The translations under genes were made by a program, and so were the position numbers. The notes under the pieces were generated by a model. The model did not search any database, had not been told where the DNA came from, and saw only the letters and a program-made list of their open reading frames with translations. From the NCBI GenBank assembly GCA_963966185.1, contig CAWZYM010000257.1, positions 1-64,000 on the forward strand: 64,000 nt of DNA, given 5' to 3'. This document shows, piece after piece, positions 47,357-58,111 of this stretch. This stretch comes from Rhabditoides inermis. Taxonomy: Eukaryota > Nematoda > Chromadorea > Rhabditida > Rhabditidae. Position 1 is the stretch's first letter. Each line of letters begins with the position of its first letter.

Positions 47357-47768
47357 CGACTTTCTCGCCCGGCTGCCCCGTTGGTCAATCGATTATCGCA
47401 ACCGGCGATTCGAGGTGGGAGGCGACAGTATCCCCATCGTCACCATGATCGACGTACCCGTCAAGAAGGACGGACTCGCGAGCATTATCGCCCGCGACAC
47501 CCAGGTAGTCAAGGCGGGACATGAATCATTCATCGATTGCAGCATCATCTCGGATGAGGAAGGCAACGACTGGTGCACCGACGGCGTGGGAGAGGTGTTC
47601 CTTGAGAACAACCTCTACATGCAGCCGACCGTTCTCAACGGGAAGGGAGGCGAGCTCCTCGTTGCCAACGGCACCAGCAAGGACGTGGTCATCTACAAGG
47701 GCCAGTTCTTGGCAGACGCCGTCCCCTGCTTTCGGACGAACGTTGGCGTTCTCCAGGAGCGGTTTTAG
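47328..47768 (+). CDS. protease C-terminal half and linker, second reading frame
   Basis: QIILGNDFLARLPRW is the usual protease sequence after the flap (I-L-G-x-D/N-F-L). It lies +1 relative to the Gag frame, so a frameshift or indel near 47328 is needed to connect them. It ends at TAG 47766-47768. A GT...AG pair (about 47762 to 47849) could remove this stop by splicing, and a TGCCGT-loop hairpin (47829-47842) sits just before that acceptor. Confidence 0.75.
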   Translation: MEGYQIILGNDFLARLPRWSIDYRNRRFEVGGDSIPIVTMIDVPVKKDGLASIIARDTQVVKAGHESFIDCSIISDEEGNDWCTDGVGEVFLENNLYMQPTVLNGKGGELLVANGTSKDVVIYKGQFLADAVPCFRTNVGVLQERF

Positions 47769-47849
47769 CACAGATGCCACGCCTCTCTTCCATCATTCTC
47801 TTCCTTTCTCTCAGTCTGTCTCTCTTGAGGGGTGCCGTCCCCGTGTCTC

Positions 47850-49600
47850 AGTTACGATCAGATCCCCAACCAAGCTGCCAGCCGGCGCCCGCGCAATCCG
47901 CGAGCGCGCCGCACAGGTACTCAGGCTTGCGGCGACGCGACAAGAGGAGTCAGACTGCGAGCAGATCCCCAACGGGATCGACGTGAAGGTGGAACAGGAG
48001 GGGGTGGAGCCAGCTTCTGGTGATCCTCCAACCGACGTCTTCGTGCCGGACATGAGCGGCAGCATTCTCAACGACGACGAGAAGACGGTGATGGCTGAGC
48101 TGTTCAAGCAGTTCAGTGACGTCATGTCAACCTCTTCGTACGACTTGGGATCATACGAGGCCGATCTCATCGAGATCGATCTGCACACCGACGCCGAGAC
48201 GAATTATAGAGCTCGAAACAGCCGGGTACCTATGAAGTATCTCAAGGAGGTAGACAAGCACATCCAGCAACTGCTGGATGCGGGGCGAATTGTTCGGACA
48301 ACCCAGACGCAGTTCATGCACAGTCTGGTGTGCGTCGCGAAGAAGGACGGGAGCCTGCGGTTGTGCACGGACTTCCGCAACCTGAACAAGATCACGAAGC
48401 CGCAACACCACGAACTCCCTCACATTGAGGAGGTTCTGAACAAGATTGCAGGTTATCGATATTATTCCAGTTTCGATCTCGCTTCAGGGTTTCTACAACT
48501 GAAGCTCTCCGAGAGATCGATGAGGATGTGTGGGATGACCACACCGAGAGGAAACTTCCTCTACCGATTCGTCCCCTTCGGAATCAAGAACGGTCCAGCC
48601 GCTTTCAACTTCGTCCTGGGACGAGTGCTAGGAGGTCTCAAGAACAACGTTACGGCGTACCTTGACGATATCGTCATCTACGACAACACCTTCGAGGAGC
48701 ATGTGGAGTCTATCCGCAGGGTACTGACGCGCCTGCGCCAATTCAACTTGAAGGCGAGCGCCAAGAAGACGGAGATTGCGCTGCCACGGATACGGTTTCT
48801 CGGACACGAGATTACCGGTCAGTACTACACTCCCTCGAGGCGCAACGTGAAGGCTATTGAAGACTTCCCCACTCCCCGCAAGACGAAGGAGGTGAGATCA
48901 TTTGTCGGTATGGCCAACTTCTTCAAGAAGTTTGTCTTCCAATTTGCTCACATTTGCAGTCCGCTCTACGCTCTGATGCGCGACAAGGTGAAGTTCAAGT
49001 GGGAGAAGGAGGAGACAGGGGCGTTCGAGGCAATCAAGTCTGCACTCGTCAGCGAGCCGATTCTGATTCATCCGAAGGATCAGATGTTCATCATGCACAC
49101 CGATGCGTCTCTGGAGGCAGTTGGCGCTGTACTGATGCAGCGTCGAGACAAGGACGATCCTAAGAGCGACCTGGGAGTAGTCGCGTACTACAGCAAGTCT
49201 CTCGCTGACTCTCAGAGGAAGTGGGCGCCGACGCACTGCGAGCTCTTCGCCATCATCGCAGCGATGCGCCACTTCCGTCCTATTGTCTACGGCAACCACG
49301 TCGAGATATGGACAGATCATCAGCCCCTCACCCACGTGCTCAAGGGAAACGCCAACCACGCCAGCCTCATGCGATGGCTGGTCGAGCTACAAACATTGGA
49401 CGTGGATATAAAATATATTCAGGGCAAGTCTAGTGTCGTGGCGGATGCACTCTCAAGGTGTAATCCCATTGAGCGATTCAAGGACGACTCTCCCGAGATC
49501 GATGACATCATCGAGTTTCCAGCGTGTCTTAACATTGCTCAGTTTCAGCGTTCACAGGCAGAAATTGATGCTTCCAAGCAATCGATCGAAGCTGCTGGCC
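47850..49600 (+). CDS. pol: Ty3/gypsy reverse transcriptase and RNase H
   Basis: The frame is open from 47521 to 49767, but similarity begins after 47850. RT motifs: LCTDFRNLNKITKPQ, YYSSFDLASGFLQL, FVPFGIKNGPAAFNF, the catalytic YLDDI at 48658-48672, and FLGHEITGQY. RNase H follows: HTDASLEAVGAVLMQ, WAPTHCELFAIIAAM, TDHQPL and VADALSR. The order PR-RT-RH-IN and the sequence place it in the Ty3/gypsy (Metaviridae) group rather than Bel/Pao or Copia. The continuation to integrase is in another frame from about 49590. Confidence 0.92.
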
Positions 49601-51124
49601 GAACAGCTGAAGGACGCGACATGCATCCGGTTGAGAGAGATCGTCAACGGCGTCAACATTCCGGAGCGACCCAGTCGAGAGGAACTGAAGATGATCCGCG
49701 TCGGCGAGCAGTGCACTGTGGACAGCAACGAGCGTCTCGTGATGCTCACTCCGGCACTACAAGGTGAGCAGGTGGTGAAACGATTCATCGTTCCAGAATC
49801 TATGCAACAGGAGGTTGTGGAGCAGTACCACACTGTGAAGGCGAGCGGCGGTCACCACAACTGGGACAAGAGCCTGAAGAGGATAGCCAAGAAGTACTTT
49901 TGGATCGGCATGGCGGACCAGATCTACAAGTTCTGCCGCTCATGCGACGTGTGTCAGCGGAAGCGGGTCAATCCAATGAACCGTGAGAAGTTGATTGCCA
50001 CCATTCCACATGCGCCATTCCAGATCTGCTATATGGACATCTTCGGACCAGTCACCAAGTCGAACAAGGGCAACAAGTTCATCCTTTGCCTCGCAGACCA
50101 CTTCACCAAGTACATTGTGGTATCTGTCCTCTCGAACACTGAGGCGGAGACGGTCGCGAATGCTCTCATGAACGACGTCGTATTCAGGTATGGTACGATG
50201 CCAGTGTTGCACACTGACAATGCGACTTATCTGCGAGCCAACAAGTTGGAGCAGGTGCTCACTACGCTGCAAGTGAATCATCATTTTAGCGTACCACATC
50301 ACCACCAGAGCCAGGGAATGGTTGAGAGAGTCTTCTCCACCCTCCAGCAGTCGGTCCGCTGCTACATCGAGGAGAACCCGTGGACGTGGGACGACCACGT
50401 GGCAGCATGTGCGCTGGCATACAACACGAGTGTGCACAGCAGCACAGGCTACTCCCCGTTCTTCCTCATGTTCGGCAGGGAGCCGATATTCCGGGTGGAT
50501 TCGCTCATGACGACCGAGGCGGAGAAGAAGATTCCGGAGTTCTCGAGAGACGGCAGCTATGTCAAGACGCTTCTCCGCACACTTCGAGTGGTGTGGATGA
50601 AAGCCGAGCAGGAGGCTGAAGCGGCAAGGAAGAGAATGACTACCAAGCTGCCATCTCACCTGAAGCCGCTGGAGATCACCGTCGGCGATCGCGTCTATCT
50701 CAAGAACTACAACAGGACGAAGGGAGTCAGCGACAAGCTGATTCTCCCCTGGAAGGGTCAGTATCGAGTACTGGAGATCGAACACCCATATGTGACCATC
50801 GAGAGCTGTGTCGCTCAGGAGGTACCGAGGAGGGTACACAAGGACCAGCTGAAGAAGTCCTTCGAACTGGAGGGCCCGATCTGGAGCAGACGCCGACTCT
50901 CGGAGAGTGAGAGAGAGGCGCTCCGACAGGCAGGCGCACAGCCAGCTGATCTGTCCGGCAAAGTCAAGCCGAACGACGGACCGCACAACGCGGATCCGAA
51001 CCTGGATGAAGAGCAGTCGACAACTGAAGAGTTCGTGCGGCAGAAGAATCCGAAACGCGGCAAGTACAACAAGAACCAGATTCGTGCGCCGCGTCCTCGC
51101 GATTCCGTCGAGGATTCTCAGTGA
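49433..51124 (+). CDS. integrase, third frame
   Basis: The frame is open from 49433; family sequence starts near 49590. An HHCC zinc-binding N-terminus is visible (GGHHNWDKSLKRIAKK ... CRSCDVCQRK). Core acidic residues are in CYMDIFGPVTKS, LHTDNATYL and HHHQSQGMVERVFSTL, i.e. D, D and E. The C-terminal region has VGDRVYLKNYNRTKG and WKGQYRVL. It ends at TGA 51122-51124, where the last codons overlap a GTGAGT donor sequence at 51121. Catalyses insertion of the element DNA. It is +1 relative to the RT frame. Confidence 0.9.
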   Translation: MSWRMHSQGVIPLSDSRTTLPRSMTSSSFQRVLTLLSFSVHRQKLMLPSNRSKLLAEQLKDATCIRLREIVNGVNIPERPSREELKMIRVGEQCTVDSNERLVMLTPALQGEQVVKRFIVPESMQQEVVEQYHTVKASGGHHNWDKSLKRIAKKYFWIGMADQIYKFCRSCDVCQRKRVNPMNREKLIATIPHAPFQICYMDIFGPVTKSNKGNKFILCLADHFTKYIVVSVLSNTEAETVANALMNDVVFRYGTMPVLHTDNATYLRANKLEQVLTTLQVNHHFSVPHHHQSQGMVERVFSTLQQSVRCYIEENPWTWDDHVAACALAYNTSVHSSTGYSPFFLMFGREPIFRVDSLMTTEAEKKIPEFSRDGSYVKTLLRTLRVVWMKAEQEAEAARKRMTTKLPSHLKPLEITVGDRVYLKNYNRTKGVSDKLILPWKGQYRVLEIEHPYVTIESCVAQEVPRRVHKDQLKKSFELEGPIWSRRRLSESEREALRQAGAQPADLSGKVKPNDGPHNADPNLDEEQSTTEEFVRQKNPKRGKYNKNQIRAPRPRDSVEDSQ

Positions 51125-51410
51125 GTCAGCTAATCAACATTCAGCTACACTTTCTTTTATCGTTTCTAGTGTAAGAGTTTCAGTTATCAAATTGTATATC
51201 ATTTGCTTTCTTTACATGTTAATCATACACATCGTTTGTGGCAGCGCGCGCCGCTATTGCCAGCTGCACGGTCGGTCCCCCGATCCCCAGTGAAGAGGGA
51301 GAGAGAGAGAGGTTCGCCCCCCGAAGAGGCTAGAGCAGTTTTCGCAATCGCCAGCAGGCGCTTGCGAAGGGGGGAGGCAACGGCAGACAGGCAGAAGCGA
51401 CGCGGAGCGG

Positions 51411-52343
51411 ATGCGATGCGATCAATCGATACAGCATCCCCAGAGCACTCGGCTCGGCGAGAGCGCGACGTCGGGGGTGCAGGCGACAGGCCTATGCGCA
51501 GGGGCAAACCCCGCCCACAATCGCACCATTCTGCCCCAACAGTCACGCGGCGACAGGCCGAGACGCGTGTATTTGGCCACGCCGGCAACCTCCGAGCAGT
51601 TCAACGACACCAACGTGGACACGCCTAAGAAGAGCGGAACAGGTGAGTCAGTTTGTGATCATTCATTTTGTGTTCTTATCAGATTTTGGGTTGTTAAGCT
51701 TTTAATTGTGGATTTTTTTTTGCATATTTTAGCATTTCTCGTTCATTCAGTTGTGTTTTTTTTATGAGTTTAGAACATTTTGTGTTAGTTTAGAAACAGT
51801 TTGTAGCAGTTTAAGACATTTTAGTTGCATTTGTGTGTGTTTTGTTTATTATGCATTGTTCATTGTGAATTGGGTTGCAGCGTTTATCGACTGCAAACAC
51901 AGTTCAGTACACTCTAAACTGTATTTGCAGGTCCAGATCCACTGGACCCGGCCAGCTGCGGCAGCAGAGCCGAGTGGACGCACTCGGTCGCCGAGGCGAA
52001 CGCGCCGACCAGGCGGAGCAGCAACAGCTGCTTCGGGAGTGGAATCACCCACTCCGCCCGCCGCCAGTGGACAAGCAACCTGAGGGGTGCTGTCCCCGCG
52101 TCTTTCCCCATACCCCACCAAAACCAAGGTGAGTCAAGGGAGGGACCGGGAACTACCGCTCTTTTTGCAGTTTTTCCCGCTACAACGAGCCCGTCGCCAA
52201 CGACAAGGCCAACGCTTGGGTACAACGTTGATTGGAACAAGGCGGCTCCTGCGGGACACCGGAACATCAAGCTGGTCACCGGCTCGACCAACTACGAGGT
52301 GTTCATCGCCTCGCTCAATCTGGCGAAGGCGCGAGGACAATAA
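51411..52343 (+). CDS. probable spliced accessory ORF of the retrotransposon
   Basis: Exons 51411-51642, 51931-52128 and 52171-52343 join in phase, with GTGAGT donors and TTTGCAG/TTTTTGCAG acceptors, giving about 200 residues. The last exon looks most protein-like (YNVDWNKAAPAGHRNIKLV ... YEVFIASLNLAK) and ends at TAA 52341-52343. No family is recognised and no hydrophobic segment is seen, so it is not a classical envelope protein. The Met at 51411 is only one possible start; upstream leader exons could be joined instead. Confidence 0.45.
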
Positions 52344-53072
52344 GCCTCGTCGCTCCACCAACAGTGGACCATTGGTAAGAGACCGAGGTTGTGTAACAAA
52401 GTTACACAACCCCAGTTGTTCAAAACGGTAGCGAAACATGCAGTTTTACTTGTACGAATTGTGTTCAGTCAATTTTTGGTCATACTTTTAAGTGAGTGAG
52501 ACAAATTTTCAGTCAACCCACTTGTTCAGGAGCTGGTGGACTCAGCCATCAAGGTTGGGATCTCACTGACTCGGCAACTCTGCGGAGATCCGTCAAGGAC
52601 AGCGACGACACCAGCGAGGGCGCCCGGCAACGTCAACATTGACGAGGATCTTACAAGCCCCGCCGGCAACGGCGAGAGCGAGCTGCAACTTGGTAGCCGC
52701 GACATCGAGAAGGTGGTGTACAGAAGCGCCGCCCCAAGATGGTGTCATTGACAAACCAGTTGGTTTGGATCCTAGTGGTACGCTACGATACGTTTCGCAT
52801 TTCCGATAATAACATGGATTGTTGTTGCGTCAGCGTTGGAGCACCATTTCTCCATTGAACGAGCCGTGCCAACAGGAACGCCAACCAGCAGCAGCTGTGC
52901 AGCACGCGCCAAGCAGTCCAGCTGCGAGGCCAACGAGCCAACCAAGGTCGCCAACATCACGTCATCAACGGAGGTATCTGAAGAGTTTAAGTGAGAGCGA
53001 TTGCGGCTCTGACTTTCTGCGGTCAGGCCTTGTGTCCGTCCGCCGGGAGTCGGACGCTGCAAAGGGGGGAGG
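52344..53072 (+). other. 3' region of the retrotransposon with polypurine tract
   Basis: No clear gene. Splice-like exons may occur at 52530-52700. The purine run AAAGGGGGGAGG at 53061-53072 lies directly before the 3' LTR and is the expected plus-strand primer. Confidence 0.6.
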
Positions 53073-53669
53073 TGTGACAGAGAGAGTATCTCTGTCTGTC
53101 GCATCTCGCTCTGCGAGAGAGATGCTTACTCGACTCTAGTCTGATCACTCATTGCAGCCAACGGCACGACGGGTGATCTACCGATACACCGGCGGGAACG
53201 CGGCCGATCGACTGATAACAAGCGGGAAGAGACGGGACTCGTGTCGTCCGTCCATTGGCCGAGACGCCACTACATGCCCCGCCCCCTTCCCTATATAAGC
53301 CACCCTCACCACTCAGTCGGGGGTTCAGTACGGCGGTAGCTGATACTCAGATGCCAGTCCTGAGACCTTAGGTCCCACCATAGACCACCTGAGGGGTGCC
53401 GTCCCCGCGTCCACATTGGGGTTTACCCCGTTCCCTATCCATTTCTCATGTGTGCTTGTTATGCGAGATAAAGATGCCAAAACATCTGTTCTTGTATTGC
53501 ATTCACATTATGTCCCACGGGAACTAATGTGGACTTTGGGGTTGTTATCAACGGTAGTAGTTGCGGTTTGATATCGAAGTCCTCTGGGTTGGCGCATCCG
53601 CTCACGCGGATGTCCCTAACAGGTAGGTCCTGGGCAGACCGGCGTTTACACGTCCAAACACCTGTCACT
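53073..53669 (+). repeat. 3' long terminal repeat (597 bp)
   Basis: Same length and ends as the 5' LTR, one visible substitution near 53613. It is followed by ATAG (53670-53673), the duplicated target. Confidence 0.9.
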
Positions 53670-54316
53670 ATAGTTCCAATACGGACGACAGCGATGCGAA
53701 CGAGGGGGAGTGTTCTGATGAGGAGGATGGGGCAGGCGACGTGGAGGGGGCTGACCTGATTCGAGGAGAGATGGAGCTGTACGGTGGAGGAAGGAGAGAC
53801 GAGAGAAGAGAAGAGGAGACAGATGGAGCAGGCGACACTGGATCCGTGATGGACCCGATCGACTGGGCGACGTTCGACCAGGAGTTGGAGATGAGAATGG
53901 GGGCTTCTCCCTCAACTTCTCCCGCCTCGTCACCCGCTGGATCTGCTCCGTCGCTGCACTCTGTTGACACTCTGCACACTGTTGATGATGGGGTGAGATC
54001 ATATGCATCATTTAGAGGAATAGCAACAATCATTTAGAGGAAATGCATCATTTAGAGGAATAGCAACAAGCCCACCTCACCCGATCTCATTTTGATAGCT
54101 ACGCGGAAACCGGGAAAGGTCTTCTGGGAGTTGGGCGAGCACTCGCAGCGGTGAGATTGTCGTTGATTGATTGCATCAATCGATATGGTTGCCAGGGACA
54201 AGGCCCTCGAGGTCATCGAGTTTGCGAGATGGCAAACTGGAAAGAGGGGCATGATACGGAAGACAACAGAGCAGATAGAGGATGAGGAGGACATGGTATT
54301 ATCTTTCTTTATTTCT

Positions 54317-54317
54317 T

Positions 54318-54371
<54 letters not shown>
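54317..54371. repeat. CT microsatellite in an intron
   Basis: An uninterrupted (CT)n of about 55 bases in the intron after the exon ending at 54295. Confidence 0.9.
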
Positions 54372-54377
<6 letters not shown>

Positions 54378-54996
54378 TTTGTTCTGGCTGTCTGGCTGTG
54401 TTCTGGCTTTTTATAGGCGATCGCGCTACTGGAACAAGCGCTTCGTCATCTCAGGGAGAAGAGAAAGAAGCCAACTACTGCTGTTCTCCCCCGTCTTTCT
54501 TTGGGTGGGTCAGTGTGTTCGGATCAAATAAGATTACATCTGTAGAGGCTGAGAGCTTCGCGTTTGCGATGCTTAAGATGTCGTTTTCGGCGTGGTCTCG
54601 ATTTCGTACATTCCTGGTGCACCAAGGAGTCGATGTATTGAATCCGCCCACTCGATTCAAGGCATACTGGAACAAGTGCGCGCTCCTCACTCCAGACGAT
54701 TTGACTGTGTTTGAGAACGGTGTAAAGGTACGTTTTCATTATTCGTTCAATAAATTTCTTACCTTTAGGTGGCCTATCTGAAGTCGTACGTCCAGAGGAT
54801 GATCGATCAGTGGGAGAAGTACATCGACATGGACGGCTTCCAGGAGACGCTGTGGCTGCGGGAAGGAACGGACAAGGGAGGGCAGACCGTCAAGATCCTG
54901 ATCAGCATAGCGAACCGAAAGGACGGACTGGTGAACAGTCCGTATTTCTGGACAATGATTGTTCCAAACTATTGTATACATTCATACGAATTCTAG

Positions 54997-56770
54997 TGTA
55001 CATGAATTTCATTGAATAACATGAGAATATTGTGAATATATCGCTCTGCGTGTAATGGTGGATATGTTGTTCGCGATCGGCGTACGACGTTACGTTTTGA
55101 ACTCTACTTAGTTCCTGGATAAAGATTGAGAGCTGAAATTTTTATGGAAGGTAGTTATGATAGTTTACTATCACCGTATGTACCAAATTTTTGATTTTCA
55201 ATCTCATACTTTTTTTATTCAACAATTACTTCATAGCACTCATTTTGTGAACGTGAAGTTTTATTTGGCTATATTAGGTTTCATTGACAATGTAATCGCA
55301 TAAAAATTGAACTGAAGGTCTACGATACCTCACAAATAATTTCTTCACGGCCACGACGAATTCTCTCACGATATTTCTATAAGAACATCTATAATACTTC
55401 AAAACTATCTAGATCGAAATTCAGCTTCGTATACTGGTGTGAGCGCTCCGTTCAACGTATATGCAATACAGAAGTGTTTGTGGAACATTTATGCACCTTT
55501 GTGTTTAGTTTGATTAAAATCCATAACCTCTGAAACGTTTTATCAACTGTATTATTCTGCCAGCCGCATGCCCCTCTTCTCTTCCTCTGCGTCTCTGCCC
55601 CATTCCCGCTGACCCGGTCATTTCCTCCCATGTCAAAATTATTAGATTCTCTCGCTTCTCTGTGCTCTAATTTTTTCGCCGATTTCAAGATTTTGGTCGC
55701 AGGTTCGGTCCGTGTCCTATCGGTCGTTTCAATAGGGCGTATCGAGCCGTGGTTACAAAACGAAACGTTTCGAAACAATCACATGTAAGGACAATCTTGC
55801 AGCGAATACTCACCAGTACTTATGCTACATACAAGTAATAATGAAGTGTTCTCGAACATAATTATAATATAAAAATAACGAAATGGTAAACACAACAGAA
55901 GAAAACAGCTGATTTCGAATAATCGTGGGCACATGTCACATGCCGCTGTTTTCGCGCCACTTTTGATATGACCGCGCCCTACCTGACAGCTTTTAACAAG
56001 AGTGCGCTCCAGTGCTAAATGGAACAAATTTGAAATTTCCGTTACCAAAGAAGCTTTGGTAATAGCCTTGGTAACGCGGTAACACGCTTGTATCGTTCTT
56101 TTTTTTGTTAATCTTGCATTTCCATGGGTCCAGGATAGTACTGGGGGTCAAATATAGCGCCACTGTACCTTTAACTTGCGTACTATAAATGTACGTGCGA
56201 ACCTTGGTAAGGCGAACTAAAGTTTCACTTCAAATTGCTTATTGGGAAACTCTAAACGCCCCTGTGTCTTCAAATGCACATTGGCGACTTATTTCTGCCA
56301 CAACTTGCCACAACTCCTCACGCGATAGCACGCGAGAGCAAAACTTTTGACGTGGACGGGAATCAAACCCGCAAATTTAGATATCTAGGGGGCCACAAAG
56401 CAACGAACATGCACTGAGCCATTTGAACGAGATTCGTTCATTTCCGACCAAGAATTTTGCAGTATTCAAGCGTTGAGCGGTAGACAACTTGTGTCGGAAA
56501 CAAGTTTGGTTTCGAAAAATCTTCTGCATCCCAGGCAGTTGCAGATTTTAAAGTCAAAATGAAATTGTGCTAGATCATTATGATCTGTAATAATACTCCG
56601 AGTCGAAAATAAGTCGACACTGTATCCTTAAGATAAGGAACATACTAAACTTTTATCCGATCGGGGTTGAGACACAAACCACGAACGTTTTTCACCGGCA
56701 GCTTTCGCTGTTTTTGTCAAATAACCGAGAGATCTGAAGGTCTCAAGGACGTCTGAGACTGATGATACCA

Positions 56771-56813
<43 letters not shown>

Positions 56814-56864
56814 AAGAGAAAGAGAGAGAGAGAGGAAGAGAGAAAGAGAGAGAGGAAGAGAGAA

Positions 56865-56897
<33 letters not shown>

Positions 56898-57131
56898 TAG
56901 ACCTTCACTTGTTTTATCTTCAAACCACGCAAAAAAACAGTTCCTTTTCAGATATCTCTATTGGAAAAACTGCGGTAGAGGGGGCGGGATATCGGTAGAG
57001 TGGCCGTATAAGAGGGTATAGGAAAGTTCGATGCCATCGGTTCACCCACGTTCACTACTTGTTCGCACACCGTTTTTTCCACACAGTGTCTTTTTACCGT
57101 GTGGTTTCTTTCTGACCGTGTGGTTTGCAGT
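54997..57131. other. intergenic, with repeat and collagen promoter
   Basis: No gene supported. 56150-56735 is the inverted copy of the composite repeat at 18005-18540, including a tRNA-like segment (minus strand; box B equivalent 56358-56370). 56776-56900 is GA-rich. A TATA-like GTATAAGAGG at about 57005 is about 125 bases before the collagen start codon. Confidence 0.5.
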
Positions 57132-57298
57132 ATGCTAGCCGTGGGAGTGTCTTCGGCCGCGTCGCTGGCTGTGCTGGCGGCCTGCCTCGTGTCGGTCGCC
57201 GTCATCGTCTCCGACATCAACTCCCTCCAGGACGAGATCCAGAAGGGTACGCAGAGAGAAAGCGAGAGACAGAGATAGAGACAGATGGAGAGAGATAA

Positions 57299-57332
<34 letters not shown>

Positions 57333-58111
57333 ACGGTTTGTTTGCAGGTATGGATGAGTTCCGCGTTGTGTCCGACGACACATGGACCCGTCTCCTCACC
57401 CTGCACATCAACCCCACCGGAGACTCGCAGGCCCCGCCCACCTTTGCCACCCTCTTCGGAAAGCGCCACACCCGCCAGGCCGGATTCCCCGACCAGTGCA
57501 ACTGCGGACCCTCTTCCAGGGGATGCCCCGCCGGACCCCCCGGACCTCCCGGAGCGCCCGGAGCCCCCGGACACGACGGACCCAACGGAGATGATGGAAA
57601 GCCCGGAGCCTCCGGAGTCTCTGTCGGCGTCACCCACGACATTCCCGGCGGATGCATCAAGTGCGAGGCTGGAGCTCCCGGAGAGCCCGGACAGGACGGA
57701 CCCGCTGGACCCGCCGGAGCCCCCGGACAGCCTGGACTTCCCGGAGCCCCTGGAGCCAACGGCAACGACGGACAGCCCGGACAGCCCGGAGACGCTGGAG
57801 CCCCTGGAGCGCCCGGAGCCAACGGAAACCCTGGACAGCCCGGAGCTCCCGGAACCGTCGCCACCCCCGGAGCCCCCGGACCCGCTGGAGCCCCCGGACA
57901 GAAGGGACCCGCCGGACCCGCCGGACAGAACGGACAGAACGGACAGAAGGGATCGGATGGACAGCCCGGACCCGCCGGACCTGCCGGACATCCCGGACAG
58001 GACGGACAGCCCGGAGCGCCCGGACAGCAGGGAGGAGACGGCATGCCCGGATCGGACGCCGCCTACTGCCCCTGCCCCGCTCGCTCGGCTGTCTTCGTCG
58101 CTCGCCACTAA
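57132..58111 (+). CDS. nematode cuticle collagen (col family)
   Basis: Exons 57132-57246 and 57348-58111 join in phase (292 residues, usual length). Residues 8-30 form the N-terminal hydrophobic segment of secreted cuticle collagens (AASLAVLAACLVSVAVIVSD). KRHTRQ before the triple helix fits the subtilisin-like processing site. Cys pairs CNC, then C in RGCPAGPPG, then CIKC and a final YCPCP flank Gly-X-Y blocks rich in GAP, GQP and GPA. The tail ends ARSAVFVARH. It would trimerise and be cross-linked in the cuticle. High use of GGA for Gly and CCC for Pro suggests high expression. The intron (57247-57347) contains a (GA)n run. An AATAAA follows the stop by about 40 bases. Confidence 0.95.

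Larger units (their letters stand above)
41356..54996 (+). pseudogene. acidic unclassified gene interrupted by the LTR retrotransposon
   Basis: The first exon starts at Met 41356 (acceptor GATTTCAG just upstream) and reads as a basic then very acidic low-complexity protein with a tandem 33-bp duplication (MDWQGMGEGDE twice). At 41747 it is broken by the 11.9-kb element. It resumes in the same frame at 53674 and stays open to a donor at 53992. Further exons: about 54099-54150, 54196-54295, 54417-54504, 54546-54727 and 54769-54996; the last four join in phase, the step into 54099 does not. The C-terminal part is better conserved in character: FSAWSRFRTFLVHQGVDVLN, TRFKAYWNKCALLTPDDLT, WLREGTDKGGQTVKILISI, and SPYFWTMI. 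This D-K-G-G...K...N-S-P pattern recalls uncharacterised nematode repeat-associated proteins, from memory only. With the insertion it cannot make the full protein. Confidence 0.6.
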
